This document shows, piece by piece, positions 24,873 through 34,323 of a stretch of DNA of 64,000 bases. Within the stretch, counting starts at the first letter, position 1; each line of letters begins with the position of its first letter. Source of the stretch: Flavobacterium acetivorans. GTDB lineage: Bacteria > Bacteroidota > Bacteroidia > Flavobacteriales > Flavobacteriaceae. The stretch covers positions 2,914,001 through 2,978,000 of the forward strand of contig NZ_CP087132.1 of assembly GCF_020911885.1 (NCBI RefSeq), given 5' to 3'. Below the pieces are notes generated by a model. That model was given only the letters and a program-made list of their open reading frames with translations. It was not told the DNA's origin and did no database searches. The position numbers and the translations under genes are program-made.

Positions 24873-24927
24873 GACATGCTAACTTAGTGAGCATAGAAAA
24901 TTAAGAAATAAATCTTAATTTTAGCTT

Positions 24928-25190
24928 ATGAAATAAGTGGGTAAAATTTATCATGAAGCTTTCAAAGAGAAAGCAGTTGAGTTAGGAGCGAACAGTCACC
25001 CTATATCGAGCCCGGAGAGCTTCAAATAGTTGAAATTATTGCTCTAGCTAAAGGGATAAAACAGAACTTAGACTTGCAAAGCTTGTTATCGAAAAAGAAG
25101 TGATTTAAAAGCTTTAAAAAATTAACAAGCGATTTAATCTATAATAGACTGGTGTTCAGTCTGCATCTCAGTAAAGACTCGGAAGATAAA
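24928..25190 (+). pseudogene. IS3-family OrfA remnant
   Basis: After an in-frame stop, the frame reads GKIYHEAFKEKAVELGAN, typical of the N-terminal helix-turn-helix of IS3-family OrfA proteins. It then degenerates, with more stops and shifts. No OrfB is recognisable. The rest of this gap up to 25385 shows no gene. Confidence 0.6.
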
Positions 25191-25385
25191 ATTTCAAGAA
25201 TATGTCAAAAAAATTAGGCTTAGCTGATTAGCCCTTAGATCTAAAATAGTATAGGACCGACTTTTTTAGCAGTTTAAGCAATAGGATCGCTCAAGTGCCC
25301 CGAATTTATTTATTAAAAATTCCAGTAGATGAAATAGAGTCATTGAAATTAACAAAGACATTAGTCTAACTTAAATTTATAAATC

Positions 25386-27980
25386 ATGGGACACCATCTT
25401 TTATCCATTTCTGAAACCTTTCAACTCCTTGCCACAAAGAAACAAGGGCTGTCTGAGGAAGAAGTGCAAGAACGCCAGAAAGAATATGGTAAAAATGAGC
25501 TTGTAGAAAAAAAGAAACCATCATTGTTTGTTTTGTTGTTGTATCAATTTAAAGATGTAATGATCTTTATTTTGCTGATAGCAGCCGTAATATCTTTTGC
25601 TGTTGGCGACATCAAAGACACGGTGGTTATTTTGATCATCGTACTGTTAAATGCCATCATTGGCTTTGTACAGGAATACCGGGCAGAGAAAGCCATGTCG
25701 GCATTAAAAAAGACGTCATCCCTCCATGCCACCGTTCGCCGGGCTGAAAATATTGTTCAAATTTCTGTTTCCGAATTAGTTCCGGGAGATATTGTAATCC
25801 TTGAAGCCGGTATGTTGGTTCCTGCTGATATTCGTCTTAGTGAAAGCTATTCGTTAAAAATTGAAGAAGCATCGCTTACTGGAGAATCTCATGCGATAGA
25901 AAAAAATACCGATACAATAACGGTCAAAAATTCTCCGCTTGGCGATCGTTTTAACATGGCTTACAAAACCACGGTGGTGTCCTACGGTCGTGGAGAAGGC
26001 ATCGTAGTAGCTACGGGAATGAATACCGAAATTGGGCGCATCGCTCAACTGCTTCAGGAAGAGGAAATAAAAACCCCATTGCAAAAACGCTTAGCTGATT
26101 TCAGTAAAAAATTGTCATTTGTAGTCATCTTTATTTGTGTTGTTATTTACGGAGCTGGTTTGTTGCGCGGCGAAGATCCAATTAAAATGTTGCTTACCGC
26201 CATATCCGTTGCAGTTGCGGCCATTCCCGAAGCATTGCCTGCCGTAATCACCATTGCTTTGTCATTGGGAGCTAAACGGATGTTTGGTCAAAATGCACTC
26301 ATCCGTAAACTCCCTGCTGTTGAAACGCTGGGCTCTGTTACCTACATCTGTTCCGACAAAACAGGAACAATCACCCAAAATAAAATGACGGTGATGGATG
26401 TTTGGATCGCAGCAGATGCACCAGCCGTAAATGCAATTTCAGTAGAGCAATTGTTGTTGCTTTCAATGGAACTGAATCATGATGTCGTTAAAGATGAAAA
26501 CAACCAGCTCAAAGGCGACCCTACCGAAGTGGCCTTAGTTAGTTATGCCCGCAATAATGAAAAATATGACAAGCAATGGTTGACTCATTTTAAAAGAGTA
26601 CACGAATTACCTTTTGATTCGGTTCGCAAACTCATGACAACCGCATATCCACTAGAGGGGCAATGGCTGATTGTGACAAAAGGAGCAGTAGAAAATATTC
26701 TCAGTATAAGCAAAGAAACAAACAAAGATGAAATAAATAATGTAACCCTAGCTTTTGCACAGCAAGGCAAGCGGGTCTTGGCCTATGCTTTAAAAGTTGT
26801 TGCAGTTTTGCCCGAAACCATATCTGCTGACACTATTGAGAACAATATGTCTTTTATAGGGTTGGCTGCTATGATAGACCCTCCCCGTGCTGAAGCCATA
26901 CAAGCCATTGCCGATTGCCATGCAGCAGGTATTACCCCAGTGATGATTACAGGCGACCATCCCACAACTGCAAAAGCAATTGCTATCAAAACGGGAATTT
27001 TAAAACATAAAACCGATAGAGTCATTAGCGGTGCAGCGCTAGCAAATCTTTCGGAGGAAGAGTTTGAAAAAGAAATAGAATACATAAAAGTGTATGCCCG
27101 TGTTTCGCCCGAACAAAAACTGAATATTGTAAAAGCCTTGCAAAATAAAAATCAATTTGTAGCCATGACAGGCGATGGAGTGAATGATGCCCCTGCATTG
27201 AAGCGGGCCAATATTGGTATTGCAATGGGCATCACCGGAACTGATGTGGCCAAAGAAGCGGCGCACATGATTTTGCTGGACGATAATTTTGCCACCATCA
27301 TCCGTGCTGTAAAGGAAGGACGTAGGATTTTTGACAATATCCGCAAGTTTATTAAATACACCATGACCAGCAATAGTGGCGAAGTATGGACTATTTTTCT
27401 TGCGCCGCTTATCGGCTTACCCATTCCGCTACTACCTATCCATATCCTATGGATAAATCTTGTTACCGATGGTTTGCCTGGACTTGCTTTCGCAACAGAA
27501 TCTGCAGAAAAGAATATTTTGAATCGGCCGCCACGAAAACCTGATGAAAGCATTTTTGCAGCTGGCATTGGCATTCACATCCTCTGGGTTGGTTTGCTGA
27601 TGGGGGCAATTTGTATTGGCGTACAGGGTTGGGCAATTCATACAGGCAGTGATAAATGGATGACAATGGTATTTACCGTTTTGAGTATGTCTCAAATGGG
27701 ACATGCGATGGCGATCCGCAGCGATTGGCAATCCCTTTTTAGACAAGGTATATTCGGGAACAAACAATTGTTTTTTTCAGTACTACTGACATTCGTTTTG
27801 CAAATGTCAGTTATTTATATTCCTTTTTTACAAGAGATATTCAGAACGCAAGCACTTACTTTGTTTGAGTTGTTTCTTTGTCTCACTTTCTCAAGTATTG
27901 TATTTTGGGCAGTGGAAACTGAAAAATGGGTTAAAAGAAAAAAAGAAAAATCAAGACTAAAAAATGCGGGAGAAAATTAA
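25386..27980 (+). CDS. P-type cation-transporting ATPase (P2-type)
   Basis: This 864-residue pump has an N-terminal cation-ATPase domain, actuator motif LTGES, phosphorylation motif SDKTGTIT (around residue 320), hinge GDGVNDAPALK, and ten likely membrane helices. The M4 sequence VAAIPEALPAV and the M6 ILWINLVTDGLPGLA segment resemble SERCA-like Ca2+ pumps of bacteria; Ca2+ export is likely but Mg2+, Mn2+ or Na+ cannot be excluded. It is probably in the inner membrane. The DNA is visibly less AT-rich than the neighbouring cassettes. It stands alone next to an IS3 relic, which suggests separate acquisition. Confidence 0.85.
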   Translation: MGHHLLSISETFQLLATKKQGLSEEEVQERQKEYGKNELVEKKKPSLFVLLLYQFKDVMIFILLIAAVISFAVGDIKDTVVILIIVLLNAIIGFVQEYRAEKAMSALKKTSSLHATVRRAENIVQISVSELVPGDIVILEAGMLVPADIRLSESYSLKIEEASLTGESHAIEKNTDTITVKNSPLGDRFNMAYKTTVVSYGRGEGIVVATGMNTEIGRIAQLLQEEEIKTPLQKRLADFSKKLSFVVIFICVVIYGAGLLRGEDPIKMLLTAISVAVAAIPEALPAVITIALSLGAKRMFGQNALIRKLPAVETLGSVTYICSDKTGTITQNKMTVMDVWIAADAPAVNAISVEQLLLLSMELNHDVVKDENNQLKGDPTEVALVSYARNNEKYDKQWLTHFKRVHELPFDSVRKLMTTAYPLEGQWLIVTKGAVENILSISKETNKDEINNVTLAFAQQGKRVLAYALKVVAVLPETISADTIENNMSFIGLAAMIDPPRAEAIQAIADCHAAGITPVMITGDHPTTAKAIAIKTGILKHKTDRVISGAALANLSEEEFEKEIEYIKVYARVSPEQKLNIVKALQNKNQFVAMTGDGVNDAPALKRANIGIAMGITGTDVAKEAAHMILLDDNFATIIRAVKEGRRIFDNIRKFIKYTMTSNSGEVWTIFLAPLIGLPIPLLPIHILWINLVTDGLPGLAFATESAEKNILNRPPRKPDESIFAAGIGIHILWVGLLMGAICIGVQGWAIHTGSDKWMTMVFTVLSMSQMGHAMAIRSDWQSLFRQGIFGNKQLFFSVLLTFVLQMSVIYIPFLQEIFRTQALTLFELFLCLTFSSIVFWAVETEKWVKRKKEKSRLKNAGEN

Positions 27981-27999
27981 ATATTCCTGCCAGCCATCG

Positions 28000-28099
28000 G
28001 GTTTTCTCCCGAATTGACAGCTATACGTTGACCCCGACAATTATCGGGACTCGGGTGTTCCTACTATGCAAGCATCGAAAATTTAACTGTTAGCGGCTC
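28000..28099 (-). repeat. attC-like site in reverse orientation
   Basis: On the minus strand: GAGCCGCTAACAGTTAAATT, a loop with a CCCGATAATTGTCGGGG hairpin, then AGCTGTCAATTCGG. It resembles sites 10 and 13 and directly follows the YozG-like gene, whose stop codon lies inside GCTAAC. No matching start was found on the far side of the DUF2975 gene. Confidence 0.45.
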
Positions 28100-28317
28100 G
28101 TTTTTATTTCTTTGTCGTCTACATATTCCAAAATATCTCCTGGCTGACAATCCAAAACATTGCATATTGTTTCTAAGGTACTAAATCTGATGGCCTTTGC
28201 TTTTCCAGTCTTTAATATTGAAAGGTTGGATAAAGTCAAACCGACTTTGTCTGAAAGTTCATTGAGAGACATTTTCCGTTTAGCCATTACAACGTCTAAG
28301 TTTACAATAATTGCCAT
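28090..28317 (-). CDS. YozG-like HTH regulator
   Basis: This 75-residue Cro/C1-type helix-turn-helix protein (SLNELSDKVGLTLSNLSILK, then LETICNVLDCQPGDILEY) is of the YozG family, which is usually paired with a DUF2975 membrane protein, as here. It probably controls that pair; its signal is unknown. It starts three bases after the stop of the DUF2975 gene. Confidence 0.85.
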   Translation of the reverse strand: MAIIVNLDVVMAKRKMSLNELSDKVGLTLSNLSILKTGKAKAIRFSTLETICNVLDCQPGDILEYVDDKEIKTSR

Positions 28318-28320
28318 AGC

Positions 28321-28809
28321 TTAAATGGTTAAGTCATTTTCAGATTTCATCTCAATGGCATTTTGAAAAAGCTTTTCCAAAACTGAGGCAAATACCGACA
28401 CAACAAAAGGAATACAAGCAAAAAGGAAACCGTAAAGCAACAAACCTGGGGCATCATCTTCTTCTGCAATAGGAAATAGTAAGGGTACAAAACCTATCAT
28501 TAATAATAAACCCCCAATTAGAGAAGCATACTTTATGCTCCGAAATGCTGTCACGGAAAATTTTGAAAAGCCTAAGTTCCGGTCTATTAACACTAAAAGT
28601 TTCCAAGATTGCTGAAGAACAAAAAAGTATGGAATAGTAACGGCATACAGTACTATTACAATTCCCAAAATAGCAGTCGGTGCATAAGGAAATTCAGCCA
28701 AGGCACCTTTGTATAAATTCGGCAAAGCAAAAACAGCCAACATCAAAACGATTAACCCCATAAAAACCAAGGTAGTTTTTAACAGCAGATTAGCACTTTT
28801 TTCCAACAT
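28321..28809 (-). CDS. DUF2975 membrane protein
   Basis: 162 residues if the ATG at 28809 is used (MLEKSANLLLKTTLVFMGL). An upstream ATG at 28893 would add 28 residues that look like translated promoter DNA. Four membrane segments are visible. The function of DUF2975 proteins is unknown; they nearly always occur with a YozG-like regulator, which follows immediately. Confidence 0.8.
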   Translation of the reverse strand: MLEKSANLLLKTTLVFMGLIVLMLAVFALPNLYKGALAEFPYAPTAILGIVIVLYAVTIPYFFVLQQSWKLLVLIDRNLGFSKFSVTAFRSIKYASLIGGLLLMIGFVPLLFPIAEEDDAPGLLLYGFLFACIPFVVSVFASVLEKLFQNAIEMKSENDLTI

Positions 28810-29051
28810 ATCAAGAAGTTTATAAATTAGTATTATCCTGCTAAAATAATAAAAATTTATTGAAAAACGATTAATTTTTATTATTTTAAGCAAATTATAT
28901 CGTCTTTATGAGTTTAGAAAAACTCTATTTTACCGGATAGCCCAGCGTTTGCTGGTAATTCGAGGTCAGGAGATCATACCAAGGCAAAAACCGTACTTAG
29001 CAACACTAAAGCGGATGGAACAATTCATCGCTTTAGCACTAACAGATGGAT

Positions 29052-30209
29052 TCATATTGACAGTATATATTTTTGCGGTGAGATTCCTGTAATACTTTTA
29101 AAACTGGTAAAAAAAGGATTATAGGAGGCAAATCCCACCTCTTTTGCCAAGGAATCAATTGTATTTGTTTTTAAATAGTTTGATTCAATTAATAGAATGG
29201 AATGCTGAATTCGGATTTTCTTTTTGTAATCTGAAAAGGAGATTTTAGAATGATATTTATACAGATAATTTAAATGGCTATTTGGGATATTTAATTTTAG
29301 TGCTAAATCATTCATTGAAAATTTCGAGTCTTTAAACAATTCAAATTCTACAGCAATTTTCTCGATTTCACTAATATAGCGTTCAATATTTGGATCAATT
29401 TTCTCTTTTAGTTTGCTATCTTGAAGGTTTTTTTGGTCTTTGTTGGATTCCATAATCCAATCAGTATCTAATGGTAAATTGAAGGTAGCGGATTCTTTTA
29501 TGGGAGTATTAAAAATAGTATATCCATAAAGTATTTCCGGCGAAATTAAAACTTTAAAAAAGGTCAATATCCATACTATCGCACCAAGCCACTGAAAACG
29601 TTCGCCAGCAACAAAACCCTGACGATTGTCTTCTAAAAAGAGAGTCATAAAAAGTTTGATCGAATTCAGTAGTAGGATGATAAACAAAAAAAGAGTCCAT
29701 TTTTTAATTAAGCTAGCGTATTTAGCATTAATTATGGGGCTGTCTTTTTGGTTCCAAACATTCTTATTCAAGAGGTAATAAGCCAGAAAACAATAGCTTA
29801 TATTATACAGAAATAATACGAAAAAGGTAGAGAAATAAAAAAAAGCAGGAAGTTCATCATTTGCACTGACGATGGATATATTTAGGGCCAAAAATACAAT
29901 CGGAAAAACAAAATGGACAAGATCTTTCTTTATAAATAACTTCTGATTGGCAATTAAATTTTTAAAATACAAATAATAACTGGGGATGATCAGTATTAGA
30001 AACTTGTTGTAATTAATATAATATTCTTTTAAAAAACCTAAATAACCAAAGGAGAAAAATCCGTTTAATAAAAAACGAATTGAAATTAAAACAAAAATCA
30101 GAGTTAAATAAAAATTCATCATTCTATTTACCCTGTAGTTTGATAGCGTAATGATTACGGTTAAAATACCAAATAAGCCGGTAATGATGAAAAGTAAGTT
30201 TACAATCAA
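29052..30209 (-). CDS. Membrane-bound AraC-family regulator
   Basis: This 385-residue protein has seven or so hydrophobic segments in the first 230 residues and a C-terminal AraC-type double helix-turn-helix (about 270-385, with FSMNDLALKLNIPNSHLNYLY and IDSLAKEVGFASYNPF). This layout, a membrane sensor fused directly to AraC, is common in Bacteroidota. Its nearest divergent neighbour is the surface locus starting at 30527, which it may regulate. Confidence 0.8.
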   Translation of the reverse strand: MIVNLLFIITGLFGILTVIITLSNYRVNRMMNFYLTLIFVLISIRFLLNGFFSFGYLGFLKEYYINYNKFLILIIPSYYLYFKNLIANQKLFIKKDLVHFVFPIVFLALNISIVSANDELPAFFYFSTFFVLFLYNISYCFLAYYLLNKNVWNQKDSPIINAKYASLIKKWTLFLFIILLLNSIKLFMTLFLEDNRQGFVAGERFQWLGAIVWILTFFKVLISPEILYGYTIFNTPIKESATFNLPLDTDWIMESNKDQKNLQDSKLKEKIDPNIERYISEIEKIAVEFELFKDSKFSMNDLALKLNIPNSHLNYLYKYHSKISFSDYKKKIRIQHSILLIESNYLKTNTIDSLAKEVGFASYNPFFTSFKSITGISPQKYILSI

Positions 30210-30526
30210 AATTTATATTTTTTGAAATGAAATTAAAAAGCAATTTTTATTCCAATTGCCAGAATGCAAAAATATAAATATATCGAGTAGTAATTCCATC
30301 TTTTGGGTAACAAAAAAATTAAAAATTAACTAATTTGTTTTTAAATCGACAGTAACAGCATCTCTTTTTTTATTCCTAAACTGTTTTTTATTTCAGAATT
30401 TTCGTGCTTAAAAAGTTACTAAAAACTAAAAAACTCTTACTATTTTTCTTTATTTGTGCATTTCATCGGATTTATGTTGCTAAACATCGATTTTTTTGTT
30501 TTACTATTGCTCAAAATTAAATTCGC
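30210..30526. other. Divergent intergenic region
   Basis: AT-rich region between the membrane AraC gene and the surface locus. No clear TAnnTTTG box or operator palindrome could be assigned. Confidence 0.35.
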
Positions 30527-31009
30527 ATGAAGTATTTACTTTTGTTGTTCAGTATCACTTTTCAAGGGCAAGTCCTGCACCATCAAATGCTTTCTTCTCA
30601 AGGACTGTCAACTAAAACAGTTGATGGTTTGATCATAAAACAAACCATTGGTCAGCAAAGTTTGGCAGGGACTGCTACCCATAAAGATTATGTTGTTATG
30701 CAAGGATTTCAGCAAGGTCTGTGGGGCAAATATATTGCTTCCAACGCTATAGCTACAATCGAGGGCATTAAAATCACAAGCTACCCCAACCCCTTTATTA
30801 CAAGCATTAATTTTCAATTTTCAAAACCGCTTATGGATGTTATATCCATTTCAATTTTTGATATCATGGGACGCTTGATTTACGAACAAAAGAAAAAATC
30901 GAACAATACTATTCTGACTATTGATTTGGCATCACTACCCACTTCCGAATATTTAGTCCGATTGAATGCCACTAACCTCAACTACTATACAAAAATTATT
31001 AAACGATGA
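30527..31009 (+). CDS. Short T9SS sorting-domain protein
   Basis: This 160-residue protein has a weak N-terminal signal and a type A type IX secretion C-terminal domain (YPNPFITSINFQF, FDIMGRLIYE, ending YTKIIKR). The passenger is only about 60 residues. Such proteins are exported by the T9SS and attached or released at the surface. Its stop overlaps the next start (ATGA), so it is the first gene of a coupled operon with the outer-membrane protein and the adhesin. Confidence 0.75.
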   Translation: MKYLLLLFSITFQGQVLHHQMLSSQGLSTKTVDGLIIKQTIGQQSLAGTATHKDYVVMQGFQQGLWGKYIASNAIATIEGIKITSYPNPFITSINFQFSKPLMDVISISIFDIMGRLIYEQKKKSNNTILTIDLASLPTSEYLVRLNATNLNYYTKIIKR

Positions 31010-31626
31010 TAAAAAACTACCTACTAATTGCCTTTTTAATCACGTCTTTCCAATTGTTTTCTCAAGAAGCCTATTTTTTGGCCGGGAGTAATTTTACCAA
31101 ATATGTTTTCAAAAGTTCAAATGGAACTATGGCCACACCACTTCAAAGCGGTACTGGTTCAAGCTATGAAATGGGATTTTCTACACCAACGAAAACAGAA
31201 AAATTTTATTACAACATAGCCCTAACATTAAACGAGTACAACGCTGTGGCGGGTTCTCAGTTTGAAAGTTATAGATGGGACACCAAATATATAGGAGTTC
31301 AAAATGCGGCAACTTATAATTTCGATGTTTTCAATGATTTTCAATTGACTTTAAAAGGAGGAGTTACTCTTTCGACAATTATTTACGGCAAGCAAAATAG
31401 CAATGGAGCTATTTATGATTTAATGAGGCAAGCTGAATTTTCAGGAATAGTACTTTCGCCCTTCGTTGGGGTTCAAACACGTTATAAAGTAAATGATTTG
31501 GGCTATTTAAGTCTTGGGTACGCTTTTTCACAAAGTCTAAAACCATTTAACACTTTCCCAGAAAAACTATCCTTTAATACGAATCAAATTCTATTCGGTA
31601 TTCATTTTGCAATTAATAAAAAATAA
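31006..31626 (+). CDS. Outer-membrane beta-barrel-like protein
   Basis: This 206-residue protein has a signal peptide (MIKNYLLIAFLITSFQLFSQ) and alternating aromatic/polar strands ending in FGIHFAINKK, which fit a small beta-barrel. Role unknown; its position between a T9SS cargo and a long adhesin suggests it helps anchor or assemble the surface structure. It overlaps the previous gene by four bases and lies two bases before the next. Confidence 0.65.
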   Translation: MIKNYLLIAFLITSFQLFSQEAYFLAGSNFTKYVFKSSNGTMATPLQSGTGSSYEMGFSTPTKTEKFYYNIALTLNEYNAVAGSQFESYRWDTKYIGVQNAATYNFDVFNDFQLTLKGGVTLSTIIYGKQNSNGAIYDLMRQAEFSGIVLSPFVGVQTRYKVNDLGYLSLGYAFSQSLKPFNTFPEKLSFNTNQILFGIHFAINKK

Positions 31627-31628
31627 TT

Positions 31629-34295
31629 ATGAAAAAGATAACTTTACTTTTATTCTTATTTGTTTCATCGGTAATTTATTCTCAGAAAAACGGCATCAGC
31701 TATCAGGCCATTATTTTTAATCCAAATGGAGGGAAAGTTCCCGGGATAAATAACAGCAATGAACCTTTGGCCAATAAAAACATCTGTTTGCAATTCACCA
31801 TTATTGATAGTGACACCAGAACCGAATACCAGGAAACCATAAATACAACGACAGATGCATTTGGGATGGTAAATACCATTATAGGTTCGGGAAATCAATC
31901 GGCCGGTTATGCTGCATCATTTTCAAATATATACTGGACGTCTGATCAAAAAAGTTTGAAAGTAGCATTGGATATCAATGGAAAATGCGCCACTTTTGTA
32001 GAAATCAGCAACCAGATTTTCACTTCGGTTCCTTCTGCTTTTTCTGCACAAAACGCTGAAAACGTTACTGGCGTGGTATCCATTGAAAGCGGTGGTACAA
32101 ATGCTGTTACCGTTTTGGGAGCTAAGACTAATTTGGCTCTTGAAAAGGTCGATAACACCAGTGATTTGAGTAAACCAATTAGTACGGCCACCCAAATAAT
32201 ATTAAATCTAAAAGAAGATTCCGCTAACAAAAGTACAGATCTTACTATAGATGCTAATTCGAATGTTAAATATCCAACGGTACAAGCAGTTAAAACTTAT
32301 ATTGACGCAAACACATCAACAGGATCGGCAGGACTGGCTGCAGAAACAGCAAGAGCTTCAGCAGCAGAATTAGCCAATGCCAATGCGATAGCTTCAAATA
32401 CTATAGCAATTACTGCCAATGCCAACGCAATTGCGGCAGAAGCAACAACAGCCAGAGCGGCAGAATTAGCCAATGCCAATGCGATAGCTTCAAATACTAC
32501 AGCAATTATTACAAATACAAACGCAATTGCGACAGAAGCCATAACAGCGAGAGCAGCAGAATTAGCCAATGCCAATGCAATAGCTTCAAACACTACAGCA
32601 ATAACAGCAGAAGCAATAACAGCCAGAGCGGCAGAATTAGCTTTAACGAATAATTTGGCAACAGAAGCCACAACGGCAAGAGCAGCGGAATTAGCCAATG
32701 CCAATTCAATAGCCACAAATACTACAGCAATAACTACAAATGCAAACGCAATTGCGGCAGAAGCGGCAACAGCCAGAGCGGCAGAATTGGCCAATGCCAA
32801 TGCGATAGCCACAAATACTACTGCAATTATTATAAATGCAAACGCAATTTCGGCAGAAGCGGCAACAGCCAGAGCGGCAGAATTAGCTTTAACGAATAAT
32901 TTGGCAACAGAAGCTACAACGGCAAGAGCAGCGGAATTGGCCAATGCAGATGCTATTAGTTCGGAAACTTCAAGAGCCACTGCAGCCGAAGGTGTTTTGA
33001 CCACAAGCATCGCAAATGAAGCCGGCACAAGAGCCACAGCAGACGCTAGTTTGACAACCCAATTGACCGCAGAAGCAGCAACAGCGAGAGCAGCAGAATT
33101 GGCCAACGCCAATGCGATAGCCACAAATACTACAGCAATTACTGCAAATACCAACGCAATTGCAGCAGAAGCAATAACAGCCAGAGCGGCAGAATTAACC
33201 AACGCCAATGCGATAGCTGCAAATACTACAGCAATAACTACAAATGCAAACGCAATTGCGACAGAAGCGGCAACAGCCAGAGCGGCAGAATTAACCAACG
33301 CCAATGCGATAGCTGCAAATACTACAGCCATAACTACAAATGAAAACGCAATTACGGCAGAAGCGGCAACAGCCAGAGCAGCAGAATTGGCCAATGCCAC
33401 AGCAATCACTGCGGAGACAACTAGAGCCACTGCAGCCGAAGGCCTTTTGAACACAAGTATTGCTACAGAAACAACAAACCGTACCAATGCAGACAACTCT
33501 TTGTCTACCAATTTGGCAACGGAAGTGACCAATAGAACCAATGCCGATGTGTTAAAAGAAGATTTAGTGAATAAAAGTACTGATGTGACAACTGATGGAG
33601 CCTCAGATATCAAATATCCAAGTGTGAAATCGGTGAAAACTTATGTTGATAATGCCAATGCAACCAATGCCAATTTAACGGGACCTATAACAAGTGTTGG
33701 AAATACTACCTCAGTAGCTTCCCAAACGGGGACAGGTTCAAAATTTGTAATGGATACGGCAGCAACATTGGTGACTCCGGTTTTGGGTGTCGCTACAGCA
33801 ACGAGTGTCAACGGAACAGCGATTCCTACATCAAAAACATTGGTGGTAACGACTGATAAATTAAACGCATTGGCGGCTACTACTTCGGCAGAACTAGCCG
33901 GAATCATTTCAGACGAAACCGGAACGGGAACTGTCATTTTATCGGACTCTCCAATCTTTACGGGAACGCCATCTTTACCAACAGGAACAATTGGCGTGAC
34001 ACAAACAGCAGGAAATAATACCACGGCTGTGGCAACTACGGCTTTTGTAAAAACAGCAATTTCTAATGCCATTATAGAAGTTAGCGATGAATTTACGGCA
34101 ACTGCATCACAAACGGCTTTTACTCTAACCCAAGCTCCATCATCAAATAGTAAGGTTAAAATGTATGTAAATGGAATTAGAATTAGCAATACTGCTTATT
34201 CTGTATCTGAAACAACTTTAACATATAATCCAGTTAATAATGGTAATTATAGTTTAACAGCAGGAGATAGAATTCAAATTGATTTTTATTATTAA
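31629..34295 (+). CDS. Long repeat-stalk surface protein
   Basis: An 888-residue secreted protein (signal MKKITLLLFLFVSSVIYSQ). Residues about 20-150 form a head domain. Residues about 235-600 consist of about 13 degenerate repeats of roughly 28 residues (RAAELANANAIASNTTAI type), likely a trimeric coiled-coil stalk like those of YadA-type or tail-fibre proteins. The tail contains GTPSLPTGTIGVTQTAGNNT, the 'TTAVATTAFV' type motif seen in phage-fibre proteins, and a beta-rich end (VYVNGIRISNTAYSVS-like). It is probably an adhesin or sheath protein. The near-identical 84-base DNA repeats can recombine to change stalk length. Confidence 0.75.
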   Translation: MKKITLLLFLFVSSVIYSQKNGISYQAIIFNPNGGKVPGINNSNEPLANKNICLQFTIIDSDTRTEYQETINTTTDAFGMVNTIIGSGNQSAGYAASFSNIYWTSDQKSLKVALDINGKCATFVEISNQIFTSVPSAFSAQNAENVTGVVSIESGGTNAVTVLGAKTNLALEKVDNTSDLSKPISTATQIILNLKEDSANKSTDLTIDANSNVKYPTVQAVKTYIDANTSTGSAGLAAETARASAAELANANAIASNTIAITANANAIAAEATTARAAELANANAIASNTTAIITNTNAIATEAITARAAELANANAIASNTTAITAEAITARAAELALTNNLATEATTARAAELANANSIATNTTAITTNANAIAAEAATARAAELANANAIATNTTAIIINANAISAEAATARAAELALTNNLATEATTARAAELANADAISSETSRATAAEGVLTTSIANEAGTRATADASLTTQLTAEAATARAAELANANAIATNTTAITANTNAIAAEAITARAAELTNANAIAANTTAITTNANAIATEAATARAAELTNANAIAANTTAITTNENAITAEAATARAAELANATAITAETTRATAAEGLLNTSIATETTNRTNADNSLSTNLATEVTNRTNADVLKEDLVNKSTDVTTDGASDIKYPSVKSVKTYVDNANATNANLTGPITSVGNTTSVASQTGTGSKFVMDTAATLVTPVLGVATATSVNGTAIPTSKTLVVTTDKLNALAATTSAELAGIISDETGTGTVILSDSPIFTGTPSLPTGTIGVTQTAGNNTTAVATTAFVKTAISNAIIEVSDEFTATASQTAFTLTQAPSSNSKVKMYVNGIRISNTAYSVSETTLTYNPVNNGNYSLTAGDRIQIDFYY

Positions 34296-34323
34296 ACTAA
34301 CAATGTTTTAAAGAATCAAATAG

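Noticed and set aside
32297-33613. 438-residue open frame on the minus strand inside the adhesin gene
   Set aside because: It is the complement of the 84-base repeats, whose composition avoids stops on both strands; it has no start signal or family resemblance.
31629-34295. CRISPR-like array because of many repeats
   Set aside because: The repeats are coding, in frame, contiguous and degenerate, with no unique spacers and no cas genes.
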